A stretch of 64,000 nt of DNA, from positions 120,572 through 184,571 of the forward strand of contig NZ_HE978642.1 in NCBI RefSeq assembly GCF_000312125.1, given 5' to 3'. The DNA comes from Timonella senegalensis JC301. GTDB taxonomy: Bacteria > Actinomycetota > Actinomycetes > Actinomycetales > Cellulomonadaceae. The translations under genes were made by a program, and so were the position numbers. Positions 11,051 to 18,823 of the stretch are shown piece by piece. Every line of letters starts with the position of its first letter. The first letter of the stretch is position 1. A model generated the notes under the pieces. It was not told where the DNA came from and made no database searches. It saw nothing but the letters and a program-made list of their open reading frames with translations.

Positions 11051-12016
11051 ATGGCCTCCGGCTTTTTTGCACTCCTTGACGACATCGCGCTGCTAGCCAA
11101 GGCCGCAGCCTCCTCGGTCGACGACATGACCGCTGCAGCGATGAAGGCCTCAGCAAAGTCGATCGGCGTGGTCATCGACGACGCAGCTGTGACGCCCCAA
11201 TACGTGCAGGGAATCGCGCCTTCGCGCGAACTTCCAGTGGTCAAGCGCATCACCATGGGCTCCCTGCGCAACAAGTTCCTCATCATCCTGCCTGTGGCAC
11301 TTCTACTCACTACCTTTGCGCCGATGGTGCTCCCAGTGTTGCTCATACTTGGTGGTTCGTACCTCGCGTTTGAGGGAGCCGAAAAGGTCCTCGGCTGGTT
11401 CGGCATTCACCTGCACGGCGACGACAAGAAGACCGATATAGACACGGTGAAGAACGAGAAGGAGTTTGAGGACTCCCTCGTTGGTGGAGCGGTCCGGACG
11501 GACCTCATCCTCTCCACCGAAATCATGCTCATTGCCCTCTCAAACGTGGGTCACCACCCGTTCTGGGAGCAGGTTGGAATCCTCGCGATCATTGCAGTGA
11601 TCATGACCGTCGGCGTGTACGGCGTGGTCGCGCTCCTGGTTAAGATGGACGATCTCGGGCTGAAGCTTTCGACCCGTCCGCGTAAGGTCTCTGCCGCTGT
11701 TGGTCGCGGCCTTGTGAAGGGCATGCCGTACGTGTTTGAGACCCTCTCCATCGTGGGAACCATTGCAATGCTGTGGGTTGGTGGACACATCTTTGCCAAG
11801 TCGCTCTCCGACCTCGGCTTCACCCCTCTGTACGACGTGGCACACCACATTGCCGAGTGGTTCCGTGGATTCTCGGGCGGTGTCGGTGCGTGGATCGGTG
11901 ACACCCTGTACTCCGCAGTTGTTGGACTCACCTGGGGTCTGATCATCGTGGGTGTCGTCGCACTCATTGGCAAGATTCGCCACGGTGGACACAAGGATGT
12001 CGCACACACTGCCTGA
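11051..12016 (+). CDS. DUF808 family membrane protein
   Basis: 321 residues. The N-terminus (ASGFFALLDDIALLAKAAASS) and the VKRITMGSLRNKFLIILPVALLL region are characteristic of DUF808/YedI. About six to eight hydrophobic segments follow. Function is unknown for the family. A clear Shine-Dalgarno (CGAAAGGGACACC) supports ATG 11051. The last 20 bp overlap the DNA glycosylase gene, so the two are translationally linked. Confidence 0.88.
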   Translation: MASGFFALLDDIALLAKAAASSVDDMTAAAMKASAKSIGVVIDDAAVTPQYVQGIAPSRELPVVKRITMGSLRNKFLIILPVALLLTTFAPMVLPVLLILGGSYLAFEGAEKVLGWFGIHLHGDDKKTDIDTVKNEKEFEDSLVGGAVRTDLILSTEIMLIALSNVGHHPFWEQVGILAIIAVIMTVGVYGVVALLVKMDDLGLKLSTRPRKVSAAVGRGLVKGMPYVFETLSIVGTIAMLWVGGHIFAKSLSDLGFTPLYDVAHHIAEWFRGFSGGVGAWIGDTLYSAVVGLTWGLIIVGVVALIGKIRHGGHKDVAHTA

Positions 12017-12665
12017 CCGGTCCTTCTTTGAGCGCTCCGCGCTCGAAGTGGCACCGCTGCTCCTCGGCGCAACCCTGACTAGTAGGGTCGGCGGCGCGGA
12101 GGTTGCCGTCCGCATCACCGAGACAGAGGCGTATCTGGGCCTCGGCACGGGTGACGTACACGACGAGGGATCGCATGCCCGCATGGGTCCCACCGCCCGC
12201 AACAGGTCCATGTTTGGGCCGCCCGGGCACCTGTACGTGTACTTCATCTACGGCATGTACGACAACGTCAACGTGGTGTGTTCGCCGGATGGCCAAGCTT
12301 CCGGAGTCCTGCTGAGGGCAGGCGAAATCGTGTCCGGTCACGACACTGCGTGGGCCCGGCGGCCCACAGCAAAGACCGCCAGGGACCTCGCACGCGGACC
12401 CGCTCGACTCGCCATGGCGCTCGGGTTCGAACGCGCCCACCATGATGGCATCGACCTCCTGAACCCACACGGCCAAGCCGTCCTCCGGCTAGATGCTTCG
12501 ACCGCGCACTGCGACACGATTCGCACTGGTCCGCGCGTGGGCGTGAGCGGAAACGCCGGCACGGAGAAGTTTCCGTGGCGCTTCTGGCTCGACGGTGAAC
12601 CCACGGTCTCTCCGTATCGAGCAGCCAAGGTGAGGGGTGCTGGAACGCGACCAAGATCGTCGTGA
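11997..12665 (+). CDS. DNA-3-methyladenine glycosylase (AAG/MPG family)
   Basis: 222 residues. The family signature ITETEAYLG supplies the catalytic glutamate, followed by ARMGPTARNRSMFGPPGHLYVYFIYGMYDNVNVV. It removes alkylated purines such as 3-methyladenine in base excision repair. The ATG at 11997 is preceded by AAGG and lies inside the upstream DUF808 gene. The final codons (GTRPRSS) are encoded by a degenerate copy of the recurrent 14-mer (ATCGTCG at 12656), so the tail is probably non-essential. Confidence 0.93.
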   Translation: MSHTLPDRSFFERSALEVAPLLLGATLTSRVGGAEVAVRITETEAYLGLGTGDVHDEGSHARMGPTARNRSMFGPPGHLYVYFIYGMYDNVNVVCSPDGQASGVLLRAGEIVSGHDTAWARRPTAKTARDLARGPARLAMALGFERAHHDGIDLLNPHGQAVLRLDASTAHCDTIRTGPRVGVSGNAGTEKFPWRFWLDGEPTVSPYRAAKVRGAGTRPRSS

Positions 12666-12693
12666 GTTTGGGACACAGCAGTACGTTTGGACG

Positions 12694-12729
12694 AGCGGTC
12701 GTGCCCACCGAAAGATGGACACGGCCGCT
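12694..12729 (+). terminator. Hairpin after DNA glycosylase gene
   Basis: AGCGGTCGTG pairs with CACGGCCGCT (one G-U pair) across a 16-nt loop, followed by TTGTCAT. It is a plausible weak terminator 30 bp after the stop. Confidence 0.5.
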
Positions 12730-12898
12730 TTGTCATACTTGCGCAGGGCATCCCCCGGCGAAACGGGGGAGAAAAGCCCAAAAAAGATGCCACACCAGCG
12801 GGATTATTCACGTTCAAAGAATCCGTAGCATGGAGGAGTTCGCTGAGCGATAGCTCGCTAGGCCACGTGCATTTGAAACCCGCAGGGGGCGGCAAATC

Positions 12899-12958
12899 AT
12901 GGGGTTGCGGAAAACTCCGGCGAGACCAGTCCAGGGTCGCTCAATGAACACCTGGTGA
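12899..12958 (+). CDS. Possible leader peptide MGLRKTPARPVQGRSMNTW
   Basis: A 19-residue frame preceded by the G-rich AGGGGGCGG six bases before the ATG, an imperfect Shine-Dalgarno. Its TGA stop overlaps the first bases of the inverted repeat 12957-12981, the geometry used by translation-coupled attenuators. The peptide is basic (five Arg/Lys). It is a candidate only; there is no homology support. Confidence 0.25.
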   Translation: MGLRKTPARPVQGRSMNTW

Positions 12959-13168
12959 GTAGTTCAGATCCTGAACTACTCCGCCATGCGGGGTGCGCGC
13001 GGTCCGCCAGATGTGTGTGGGCCAGCGGTCGGGAGCCTAGCAGACCAACGGGGTTGCCACGACGGTTCCGGGAGAGTCACTAGCCACGGGGGACATGTGG
13101 CTCTCCCCACCTGCTTGGTTGAGTGAACCGTAGCGTCCACAACACAAGCTCGCCCCCGCATGGAACAG

Positions 13169-13207
13169 GCAAACCGAGACATCCGCAGGGGGAATGTCTC
13201 GGTTTGC
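13169..13207 (+). terminator. Strong hairpin in the exporter leader
   Basis: Exact 13-bp arms GCAAACCGAGACA (13169-13181) and its complement (13195-13207), followed by TTACCC. It lies 130 bp upstream of the ABC ATPase gene and could terminate a leader transcript. Confidence 0.6.
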
Positions 13208-13339
13208 TTACCCGGGCAGAGTCAGTCTCTGACCCAGGCCAACCGTTGGCCACACAACACACCACCCACGCTGCACCCGCTTCACGGGGTGCAGAGGGTG
13301 AGTGTGGCACCACGTCAGATTGCCTGAGGAAGGAGTGCT

Positions 13340-14143
13340 GTGACTACTGCGACCATTCCTGCACTCCTCATGGAAGGCGTGACGTGTAGCTCCCGCAACA
13401 GCGGGTCCCTCAACGACTTCTCCATTCTCGTAGAGCCCGGCACGTTTCACGGCCTCATTGGCGCTCCAGGATCCGGGAAGTCCCTCGTCATGGACCTCGC
13501 TGTCGGGTTCCGCAGGCCGGAACGCGGCCGTGTGCAAGTTCTTGGTCTCAGCCCCACACCTCGCCAGACAGAACTCTTGCGACGCATCGGGATTCAATCG
13601 CAGCGCGTGGGCTTCCTGCCGCGTCTGACAGTGCGTGAACACCTGCGGTCTGTGGCTGAGATCTTTGGTTCGCCGCTACGGGACGTGGACATCCTGATCG
13701 AAGCACTTCTGCTTGACTCCGCAGTGGACACCCGGGTGGACGCGATCACGGCGAGCGAAGGACAGAGGCTCGCGGTCGCTTCCGCGGTTGTGCACCGCCC
13801 GGAGATCCTTTTCCTCGACGAGCCCACAGCTAACCTCGACCAGGAGTCGCGCCGAAACCTCGTCTCACTCCTGCGCAGCTCCAATATCATCGGCACCACG
13901 ACCCTGTACGCAACCCGCCACTTGGACGAGGTGGAGTACCTGTGTGACGCCGTGACCGTCATGGACAGACCTGCGGAGGTGTGGAACCGAGTGGAGACGG
14001 AGAACGGCGCGTATCTGCGCGGTGCAGGTGTAAACGCAGAGAAGCGAGAAGCCACTGCCGTAAGTGGGGGCGTGGCACTGCTCCGCACCATTCGCCGTCA
14101 GATGGGTGGCCGGCAACTGTTTCCGAGAGGAGCGGTTCGATGA
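13340..14143 (+). CDS. ABC transporter ATP-binding protein (exporter type)
   Basis: 267 residues from GTG 13340, preceded by a strong GAGGAAGGAG ribosome site. Walker A is GAPGSGKS at residues 41-48 and Walker B ILFLDEPTANLD at about 156-167. The ABC signature is degenerate: ASEGQRLAVA instead of LSGGQ. An H-loop histidine is present in ATRHLDEV. The architecture is that of ABC-2 type exporters for drugs or peptides. The stop overlaps the permease ATG by 4 bp. Cargo is unknown; the peptide gene just downstream is a candidate. Confidence 0.9.
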   Translation: MTTATIPALLMEGVTCSSRNSGSLNDFSILVEPGTFHGLIGAPGSGKSLVMDLAVGFRRPERGRVQVLGLSPTPRQTELLRRIGIQSQRVGFLPRLTVREHLRSVAEIFGSPLRDVDILIEALLLDSAVDTRVDAITASEGQRLAVASAVVHRPEILFLDEPTANLDQESRRNLVSLLRSSNIIGTTTLYATRHLDEVEYLCDAVTVMDRPAEVWNRVETENGAYLRGAGVNAEKREATAVSGGVALLRTIRRQMGGRQLFPRGAVR

Positions 14144-14874
14144 CCACGTTTGGCGCGCTGTACAGGGTGCTCCTGCGGTCAGATGCCAGGGACACCACGA
14201 GCGTGATCTCGCTGCTGACCGCTCCGATTCTCGTTCTCATTGCGCTGAGGCTGGCGCTCCCTGAGAGCAACGCGATCATCGCGGACGCAAACGCAACGGT
14301 CAGCTCCACGATTGCGGCCTCTGTTGCGACCACGGGCCTGATCGCTGGAGTCCTGCATATCCACTACTGGCGGCAGAACGGCGCGCTGCGGCTCCTGCGA
14401 ACGTTCCCCATTTCAAGCGGAGGGCTGCTGACCGCGCAAGCGCTCGTGTGCGCGGTTCTGGGCATCGCACAGGTTGCAGTGCTTCTGGTTCTTGCCGCGC
14501 TTCCGCTGCGCGCCCTCGAACTCAGTGTTTTTGTGCCGAGCGTGCTGGTGCCGGTGGTCCTAGGCCTCTTCATCTTCTTCTTTGCAGGTGCCATCATCGG
14601 GCTAGTCACACGCACCCTCGTGACCTCGGCGCTCGCAGTGATGGGGTTCTCTGCGATTCTGATCTACCTCGGGCTCAACGCTTCGGCGGGCACGCTGCCC
14701 GGGTGGGCTCAGACGATCGCACCTTACTCACCAGTTCTCCAGCTTCGCGATCTCCTATCCGAGAGCCTCGCCGGACACTGGAATCCACAGGTCCTAGGCT
14801 GGGGCACCCTCACGCTTGCCGTCACGGCGCTCGTCTTGTTCCTCATTGGACACCGGACCCTGCGATGGGAGTAA
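14140..14874 (+). CDS. ABC-2 type transporter permease
   Basis: 244 residues with about six hydrophobic segments spread over the whole length and no soluble domain. The family is recognised mainly from its layout and its coupling to the preceding ATPase (ATGA overlap). The ATG at 14140 has GAGAGGAGCGG upstream. Together the pair forms an exporter half-set, probably acting as a dimer or using this single permease twice. Confidence 0.85.
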   Translation: MTTFGALYRVLLRSDARDTTSVISLLTAPILVLIALRLALPESNAIIADANATVSSTIAASVATTGLIAGVLHIHYWRQNGALRLLRTFPISSGGLLTAQALVCAVLGIAQVAVLLVLAALPLRALELSVFVPSVLVPVVLGLFIFFFAGAIIGLVTRTLVTSALAVMGFSAILIYLGLNASAGTLPGWAQTIAPYSPVLQLRDLLSESLAGHWNPQVLGWGTLTLAVTALVLFLIGHRTLRWE

Positions 14875-14904
14875 GAGGGGTGCCGGGCGCTTAGGAAAAA
14901 CAAA

Positions 14905-14938
14905 AAGTGGAGATGACCCGCTGGGGCCATCTCCACTT
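14905..14938 (-). terminator. Rho-independent terminator for the 13-codon peptide gene
   Basis: On the minus strand an 11-bp perfect stem (AAGTGGAGATG...CATCTCCACTT, plus three inner C-G pairs) is followed by TTTTTGTTTTT. The U-tract is only on this strand, so it terminates a minus-strand transcript, not the permease gene. Confidence 0.85.
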
Positions 14939-14956
14939 CAAGGATTTACGCGGTCA

Positions 14957-14998
14957 TCATGGACGAAACCACTTCTTGATGAATTCAATAACACCCAT
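14957..14998 (-). CDS. Short amphipathic peptide gene (MGVIEFIKKWFRP)
   Basis: A 13-residue peptide on the strand opposite to its neighbours. The sequence CTAAGGAGGCGACC sits directly before the ATG, a perfect Shine-Dalgarno with 5-nt spacing. The stop is followed 18 bp later by an intrinsic terminator with a U-tract, so the unit has gene structure and is not a random short frame. Residues Val3, Ile4, Ile7, Trp10 and Phe11 fall on one helical face and Glu5, Lys8, Lys9 and Arg12 on the other; net charge is about +2. This resembles leaderless PSM-type or bacteriocin peptides, by pattern only. It lies between an ABC exporter and a histidine kinase/regulator pair. Confidence 0.72.
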   Translation of the reverse strand: MGVIEFIKKWFRP

Positions 14999-15216
14999 GG
15001 TCGCCTCCTTAGATCCAGTAGTTTGCGGGAACGCTTTGGTTACAGAACAATCCTGCCGTTCGTACCTCTCTGGAACATCCAACGAGCGGCGGGACTTTGA
15101 CCTGCCCAAATGCCACTATCTGGTGAGGGAGATATTCAACGTTAGTAGGAGGTCTCCTGCGGAAGTAGGGGAAGTAGTCCCCACAGAGGAGAAGGCCAAA
15201 CTGCTACGATCCATAA

Positions 15217-16422
15217 ATGCAAGGCGAGGTGAATGACGAACCGGTGAGTGGGCGAAACGAAATTTTGCGCCTGCTGAAGTGGGCTTTTCCCGACTGGCAG
15301 CGCATCTACACTTTCTGGATCTTGGCTATCACCGGAGTGTTCATTCTGGTGATGTGGGACATCATCGACTCGGGTGCATTTGTCATCGGTATGACGGTGG
15401 CTCTTTTCCTCCTGGCCTACCCCAGGTTTGAGGTACTTTCCTCGATCGTGCTCATCGGAATCGCGGTCATCTACAACCTCAACCCCGAGATGATTTCCTT
15501 CATCTACGTGGGCTGTTACACCCCGATCGTCATGCAGATCGCCCGCAGGCGGGTCACCCTGGCTTTCGCAACCTCGGCTGTCACCCTGTTCTCAGTGGTG
15601 ATCTACTGGGGAGTCGCCGGCGAACCGGGTGCCGCCCTCCTTGCAGCCGTATGCCTTGTACTCGCCTGGGTGTTTGGCACGGTCCTGCAGACCTACAACG
15701 ACCGGATCAGGGTTGAAGAGGCGAGGGCGTCCGAGGCAGAGACCGCAGCCAAGCTCGAGGCAGCAGAGTTTGCCAAGGTCATTGCCCGCGAGATGCATGA
15801 TGCGGTAGCGCACTCGATGTCCTCTGTGGTTTTGCGGGCACGGGCCGCGTCCACTCGGCCGGAGTTAAGCGAAGAATCTAAAGCCGACCTCGCGGAGATC
15901 ACGGACCTGTCTCTCCAATCGCTCGCCGAGATGCGCGCACTGCTGCGCCTGCTCCGCGGCAACAACGCCGATGAGGCGCGCTACCGTGACTACAAGGTAA
16001 TTGATCCCGACAAGGAACTTGGGCGCCAGGTCCAGCACCTCAAGAACGAGGGCTTCCACGTCAACATGATTCAGGAGGGTGGATTCGAGGGAATGGACCC
16101 TCTTGCACTCTCCACCCTGATTGCATGCATGCGGGAGGCTGTGGCCAACACTGTGCGCCATGGGTCCACGGAAAAGCCGATCATTCTGACCGTAAACGCA
16201 GATGACACCCGGGTTTCCGTGGCACTTGTGAATACAATCGACGAGGCGAAGGAACTTCTTTTTCCCTCGTCTGGACTTGGGCTCATCGGAATCCGCGAGA
16301 GGCTTGAAGCGATTGGCGGGATGGTGTCCACAAGTTCGGGTTCAGGTAGGTGGCTCTTAACGTTCTCCTTACCAAAGCGCATACGGCTCGAAGAGCAGGA
16401 GGAAAGACGTGAGTTCGCCTGA
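15217..16422 (+). CDS. NarL-family sensor histidine kinase
   Basis: 401 residues. Five or six membrane segments lie in the first 150 residues, with little extracellular sequence. A short coiled coil (RVEEARASEAETAAKLEAAEF) and a HisKA_3 box follow, with His194 in AREMHDAVAHSMSS. The C-terminal ATPase domain has the G-box GLGLIGIRERL. A membrane-embedded sensor without a large external domain suits detection of membrane stress or a hydrophobic or peptide ligand. The start is uncertain (ATG 15217, GTG 15229 or GTG 15244). It overlaps the response regulator by 14 bp. Confidence 0.92.
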   Translation: MQGEVNDEPVSGRNEILRLLKWAFPDWQRIYTFWILAITGVFILVMWDIIDSGAFVIGMTVALFLLAYPRFEVLSSIVLIGIAVIYNLNPEMISFIYVGCYTPIVMQIARRRVTLAFATSAVTLFSVVIYWGVAGEPGAALLAAVCLVLAWVFGTVLQTYNDRIRVEEARASEAETAAKLEAAEFAKVIAREMHDAVAHSMSSVVLRARAASTRPELSEESKADLAEITDLSLQSLAEMRALLRLLRGNNADEARYRDYKVIDPDKELGRQVQHLKNEGFHVNMIQEGGFEGMDPLALSTLIACMREAVANTVRHGSTEKPIILTVNADDTRVSVALVNTIDEAKELLFPSSGLGLIGIRERLEAIGGMVSTSSGSGRWLLTFSLPKRIRLEEQEERREFA

Positions 16423-17086
16423 AAACGTGAAGGTTGGGTTGGTCGACGATGACGCGATGATTCGCAACATCTTGTCCAAGCTCCTCTCACAAGAAGAGGG
16501 CATTGAGATTGTCGCCACCGCGAGTGACGGCGACGAAGTACTCGACATGATTACCGAGTCGAGCCCTGACGTCCTGTTGATGGACGTTCAGATGAAGCGG
16601 GTCAACGGCATCGACGCCTGCCGTCTGGTCAAGGAACACCACCCGGACCTTCCCGTGGTCATGCTGACCACGTTTGACCAGGCCGACTATCTGAGCGATG
16701 CCATCGCGGTCAACGCGCAGGGCTTCCTCACCAAGGACGCCGAGCCGGCGGTGATCGCGGGCTCGATCCTCGCCGCCGCGGCGGGCCAACCAGTCTTTTC
16801 GCCAGGGCCAGCAAAGCGCCTCATGGAACGGTTCTCCGACCCCAGGAAGGCCACGCTCGGGCGCCTCGACGCGCAGGGTCTTGACCTCCTAACCAAGCAG
16901 GAAGTGGTTGTCCTCAAACTGCTCTCCGAGGCACTGTCGAACTCTGAGATCGCGGAGATGCTGGGCGTAGAGGAGTCGACGATCAAGTCCCACCTGTCCG
17001 CGATCTTCCGCAAGATTGGCGTGCGCGACCGAACGGAAGCGGTGGTCTACGTGTACCAAAACAACCTGTTCCCGTTTGGGGACTAG
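16409..17086 (+). CDS. NarL/LuxR-family response regulator
   Basis: 225 residues from GTG 16409. The receiver domain has acidic Asp13-15, phospho-acceptor Asp59 (LLMDVQM), the conserved Thr (MLTTFDQ) and Lys (LTKDAEP). A LuxR helix-turn-helix follows (LTKQEVVVLKLLSEALSNSEIAEMLGVEESTIKSHLSAIFRKIGV). It is partner of the preceding kinase. Likely targets, by position, are the ABC exporter and the 13-codon peptide gene; this is inference. Confidence 0.94.
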   Translation: MSSPENVKVGLVDDDAMIRNILSKLLSQEEGIEIVATASDGDEVLDMITESSPDVLLMDVQMKRVNGIDACRLVKEHHPDLPVVMLTTFDQADYLSDAIAVNAQGFLTKDAEPAVIAGSILAAAAGQPVFSPGPAKRLMERFSDPRKATLGRLDAQGLDLLTKQEVVVLKLLSEALSNSEIAEMLGVEESTIKSHLSAIFRKIGVRDRTEAVVYVYQNNLFPFGD

Positions 17087-17202
17087 GTGGGCCGAGCCCG
17101 TCGTTTTTCCGGTTGCAGGTGCTCTCTGATGCTGGTTTGCTGAACGTAAGGCCCGCAAGGGTCATACCCTAAAAGCCCTGATCACAGGGCGAAGGAGCCA
17201 GC

Positions 17203-17628
17203 ATGAGTACGCAACTGTTTGTCAATATCATCACCGATGACCTACCGCGGGCTAAGCAGTTCTTCACTTCCGTGGGCTGGATCATCAACCCCAACTTCTC
17301 TGACGACAACGCTATTTGCGTGGTGCTGTCAGAGCACAACTACCTCATGGTTCTGACGCGTAGTTTCTACGCCCAGTTCCTAGAGGGCACAGGCAAGGTG
17401 ACGGGTGACGCCAAGACGCAGTCACTCGCTCTCATCTCGTTCTCGCTAGATTCCCGTGAAGCAGTGGATCATTTTGTAGCCCGGGCAGAGGGTGCAGGCG
17501 CAAAGGTGGGCAAGACTCAGGACCTTGGCTTCATGTACCAACGGCAGTTCGACGACCCCGATGGCAACCACTTTGAGCCATTCTGGATGGACCCAGAAGC
17601 GGCAGAGTCTGGCCCACCTCAGGAGTAA
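17203..17628 (+). CDS. VOC family (glyoxalase/bleomycin-resistance fold) protein
   Basis: 141 residues with a good GAAGGAG ribosome site. The sequence shows the glyoxalase fold pattern (QLFVNIITDDLPRAKQFFTSVGW...FDDPDGNHFEPFWMDP). Proteins of this subgroup are usually uncharacterised. It is a single gene, ending 4 bp from the convergent alanine dehydrogenase stop. Confidence 0.88.
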   Translation: MSTQLFVNIITDDLPRAKQFFTSVGWIINPNFSDDNAICVVLSEHNYLMVLTRSFYAQFLEGTGKVTGDAKTQSLALISFSLDSREAVDHFVARAEGAGAKVGKTQDLGFMYQRQFDDPDGNHFEPFWMDPEAAESGPPQE

Positions 17629-17632
17629 CCGA

Positions 17633-18772
17633 TTACACGTTGCCTTCGAGGTAGGCCGTTCCCGTGGCCTCCTGGAAGCCGTAGAGCTTAACACCCAGCG
17701 CCTTGGCTACGCCCCGGTGCGTGACCTTCCCATCGAACACATTGAACCCGCGCTGAATCTCCGGGTTCCTGCGTGCTGCGTCCACAGGACCGTTGTTGGC
17801 GATCTGCCTGATGTAGGGGAGGGACACGTTGGTGAGCGCGATCGTGGACGTCCTAGGCACGGCACCCGGCATGTTGCCAACGCAGTAGAACAGGGTGTCG
17901 TGGACCTTGAACACGGGGTCGTCGTGCGTGGTGGGGTGCGAGTGCTCGAAGCAACCACCCTGGTCAATCGCGATGTCCACCAGAACCGAACCCGGCTTCA
18001 TCCCGGCAATCATCGCGTCGGTCACGAGTTTGGGTGCGGAATCTCCCGGCACAAGGACCGAACCGATGACGAGGTCGGCCTGCGAAACGAGTTCCGCAAT
18101 TTCAAAGTGGGACGAGAAGGCCGTGCGGATCCGGCCGTTACTCTCCTGCGCAATTGCCCTCAGGCGCGGCACCGATATGTCGAGGACGGTCACATCCGCA
18201 CCCATGCCAGCAGCGGTCATGGCGGCACCGGTGCCAGCTACGCCGCCTCCGATCACCACGACCTTGGCTGGTGGCGTACCCGGCACGCCACCCATCAGCA
18301 CGCCTGGGCCACCCACGGGCTTCATCAGGTGGTAGGCGCCGACCTGCACGCCGAGTCGCCCCGCGACCTCACTCATTGGAGCGAGTAGCGGCAACTCACC
18401 ACTATCCGTTTCCACGGTCTCGTAACTGATCGCAGTCGTGCGGGACTCCATGAGCACGCGCGCAAGTTCCGGATCTGCCGCCAGGTGCAGATACGCAAAA
18501 ACTGTCAGGTCCGGACGCAGGAACTGATACTCGGCCGGCGTAGGCTCCTTCACCTTGACTACCAGCTCCGCTTCTTCCCACAGCGCGCCCTGATTCTCGA
18601 CGATCTTGGCTCCGGCCGCCTCATACGTTGCGTCCGTAAATCCAGACTCTACGCCGGCTCCGGACTCAACGGTCACCTGATGTCCCGCGCCCGCAAGGTC
18701 GTGCACGCCGGCTGGTGTGAGCGCCACCCTATCCTCGTGGTTCTTGAGTTCCTTTGGCACTGAAATGCGCAT
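17633..18772 (-). CDS. ald: Alanine dehydrogenase
   Basis: 379 residues. The N-terminus MRISVPKELKNHEDRVALTP and the substrate-site LHLAADPEL are diagnostic, and the Rossmann motif VVVIGGGVAGTGAAMTAAGMGADVTVLD binds NAD. It interconverts L-alanine and pyruvate with ammonia and NADH, a way to reoxidise NADH or use alanine. Full length for the family (about 370 residues). A surface loop (KIVENQ, about residues 56-61) is encoded by a copy of the recurrent 14-mer. Confidence 0.96.
   Translation of the reverse strand: MRISVPKELKNHEDRVALTPAGVHDLAGAGHQVTVESGAGVESGFTDATYEAAGAKIVENQGALWEEAELVVKVKEPTPAEYQFLRPDLTVFAYLHLAADPELARVLMESRTTAISYETVETDSGELPLLAPMSEVAGRLGVQVGAYHLMKPVGGPGVLMGGVPGTPPAKVVVIGGGVAGTGAAMTAAGMGADVTVLDISVPRLRAIAQESNGRIRTAFSSHFEIAELVSQADLVIGSVLVPGDSAPKLVTDAMIAGMKPGSVLVDIAIDQGGCFEHSHPTTHDDPVFKVHDTLFYCVGNMPGAVPRTSTIALTNVSLPYIRQIANNGPVDAARRNPEIQRGFNVFDGKVTHRGVAKALGVKLYGFQEATGTAYLEGNV
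18591..18604 (-). repeat. Recurrent 14-mer ATCGTCGNNAATCA (NN=AG)
   Basis: Exact match on the minus strand, within ald, coding for part of the IVEN loop near residue 58. It is the only exact copy in the middle of a compact enzyme domain. Confidence 0.75.
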
Positions 18773-18823
18773 TGCGACCGCCCTTCTCAGGTGGCCCGCA
18801 GGGGGTGGAGCCGGCCACCACTA

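Larger units (their letters stand above)
12666..13339 (+). promoter_or_regulatory. 674-bp structured leader/intergenic region before ABC exporter
   Basis: No conserved protein is visible. The region holds a terminator-like hairpin at its start and an 11-bp perfect inverted repeat (GAGTAGTTCAG, 12957-12967 and 12971-12981). A nested structure spans about 13055-13135: ACGGTTC...GAACCGT outside, GGGAGAG...CTCTCCC inside, AGCCAC...GTGGCT at the tip. The 13169-13207 terminator and hairpins near 13237-13310 follow. A 19-codon ORF at 12899-12958 ends exactly where the first inverted repeat begins. The arrangement suggests an attenuated leader or a structured RNA upstream of the exporter. It does not match tmRNA, RNase P RNA or SRP RNA signatures. 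Confidence 0.5.

Noticed and set aside
12730-13000. Possible tmRNA, RNase P RNA or SRP RNA in the long gap
   Set aside because: No GGTTCGAATCC-type arm, no resume codon tag, no GAAAGTCCGG or GGAAGCAGC core signatures were found.
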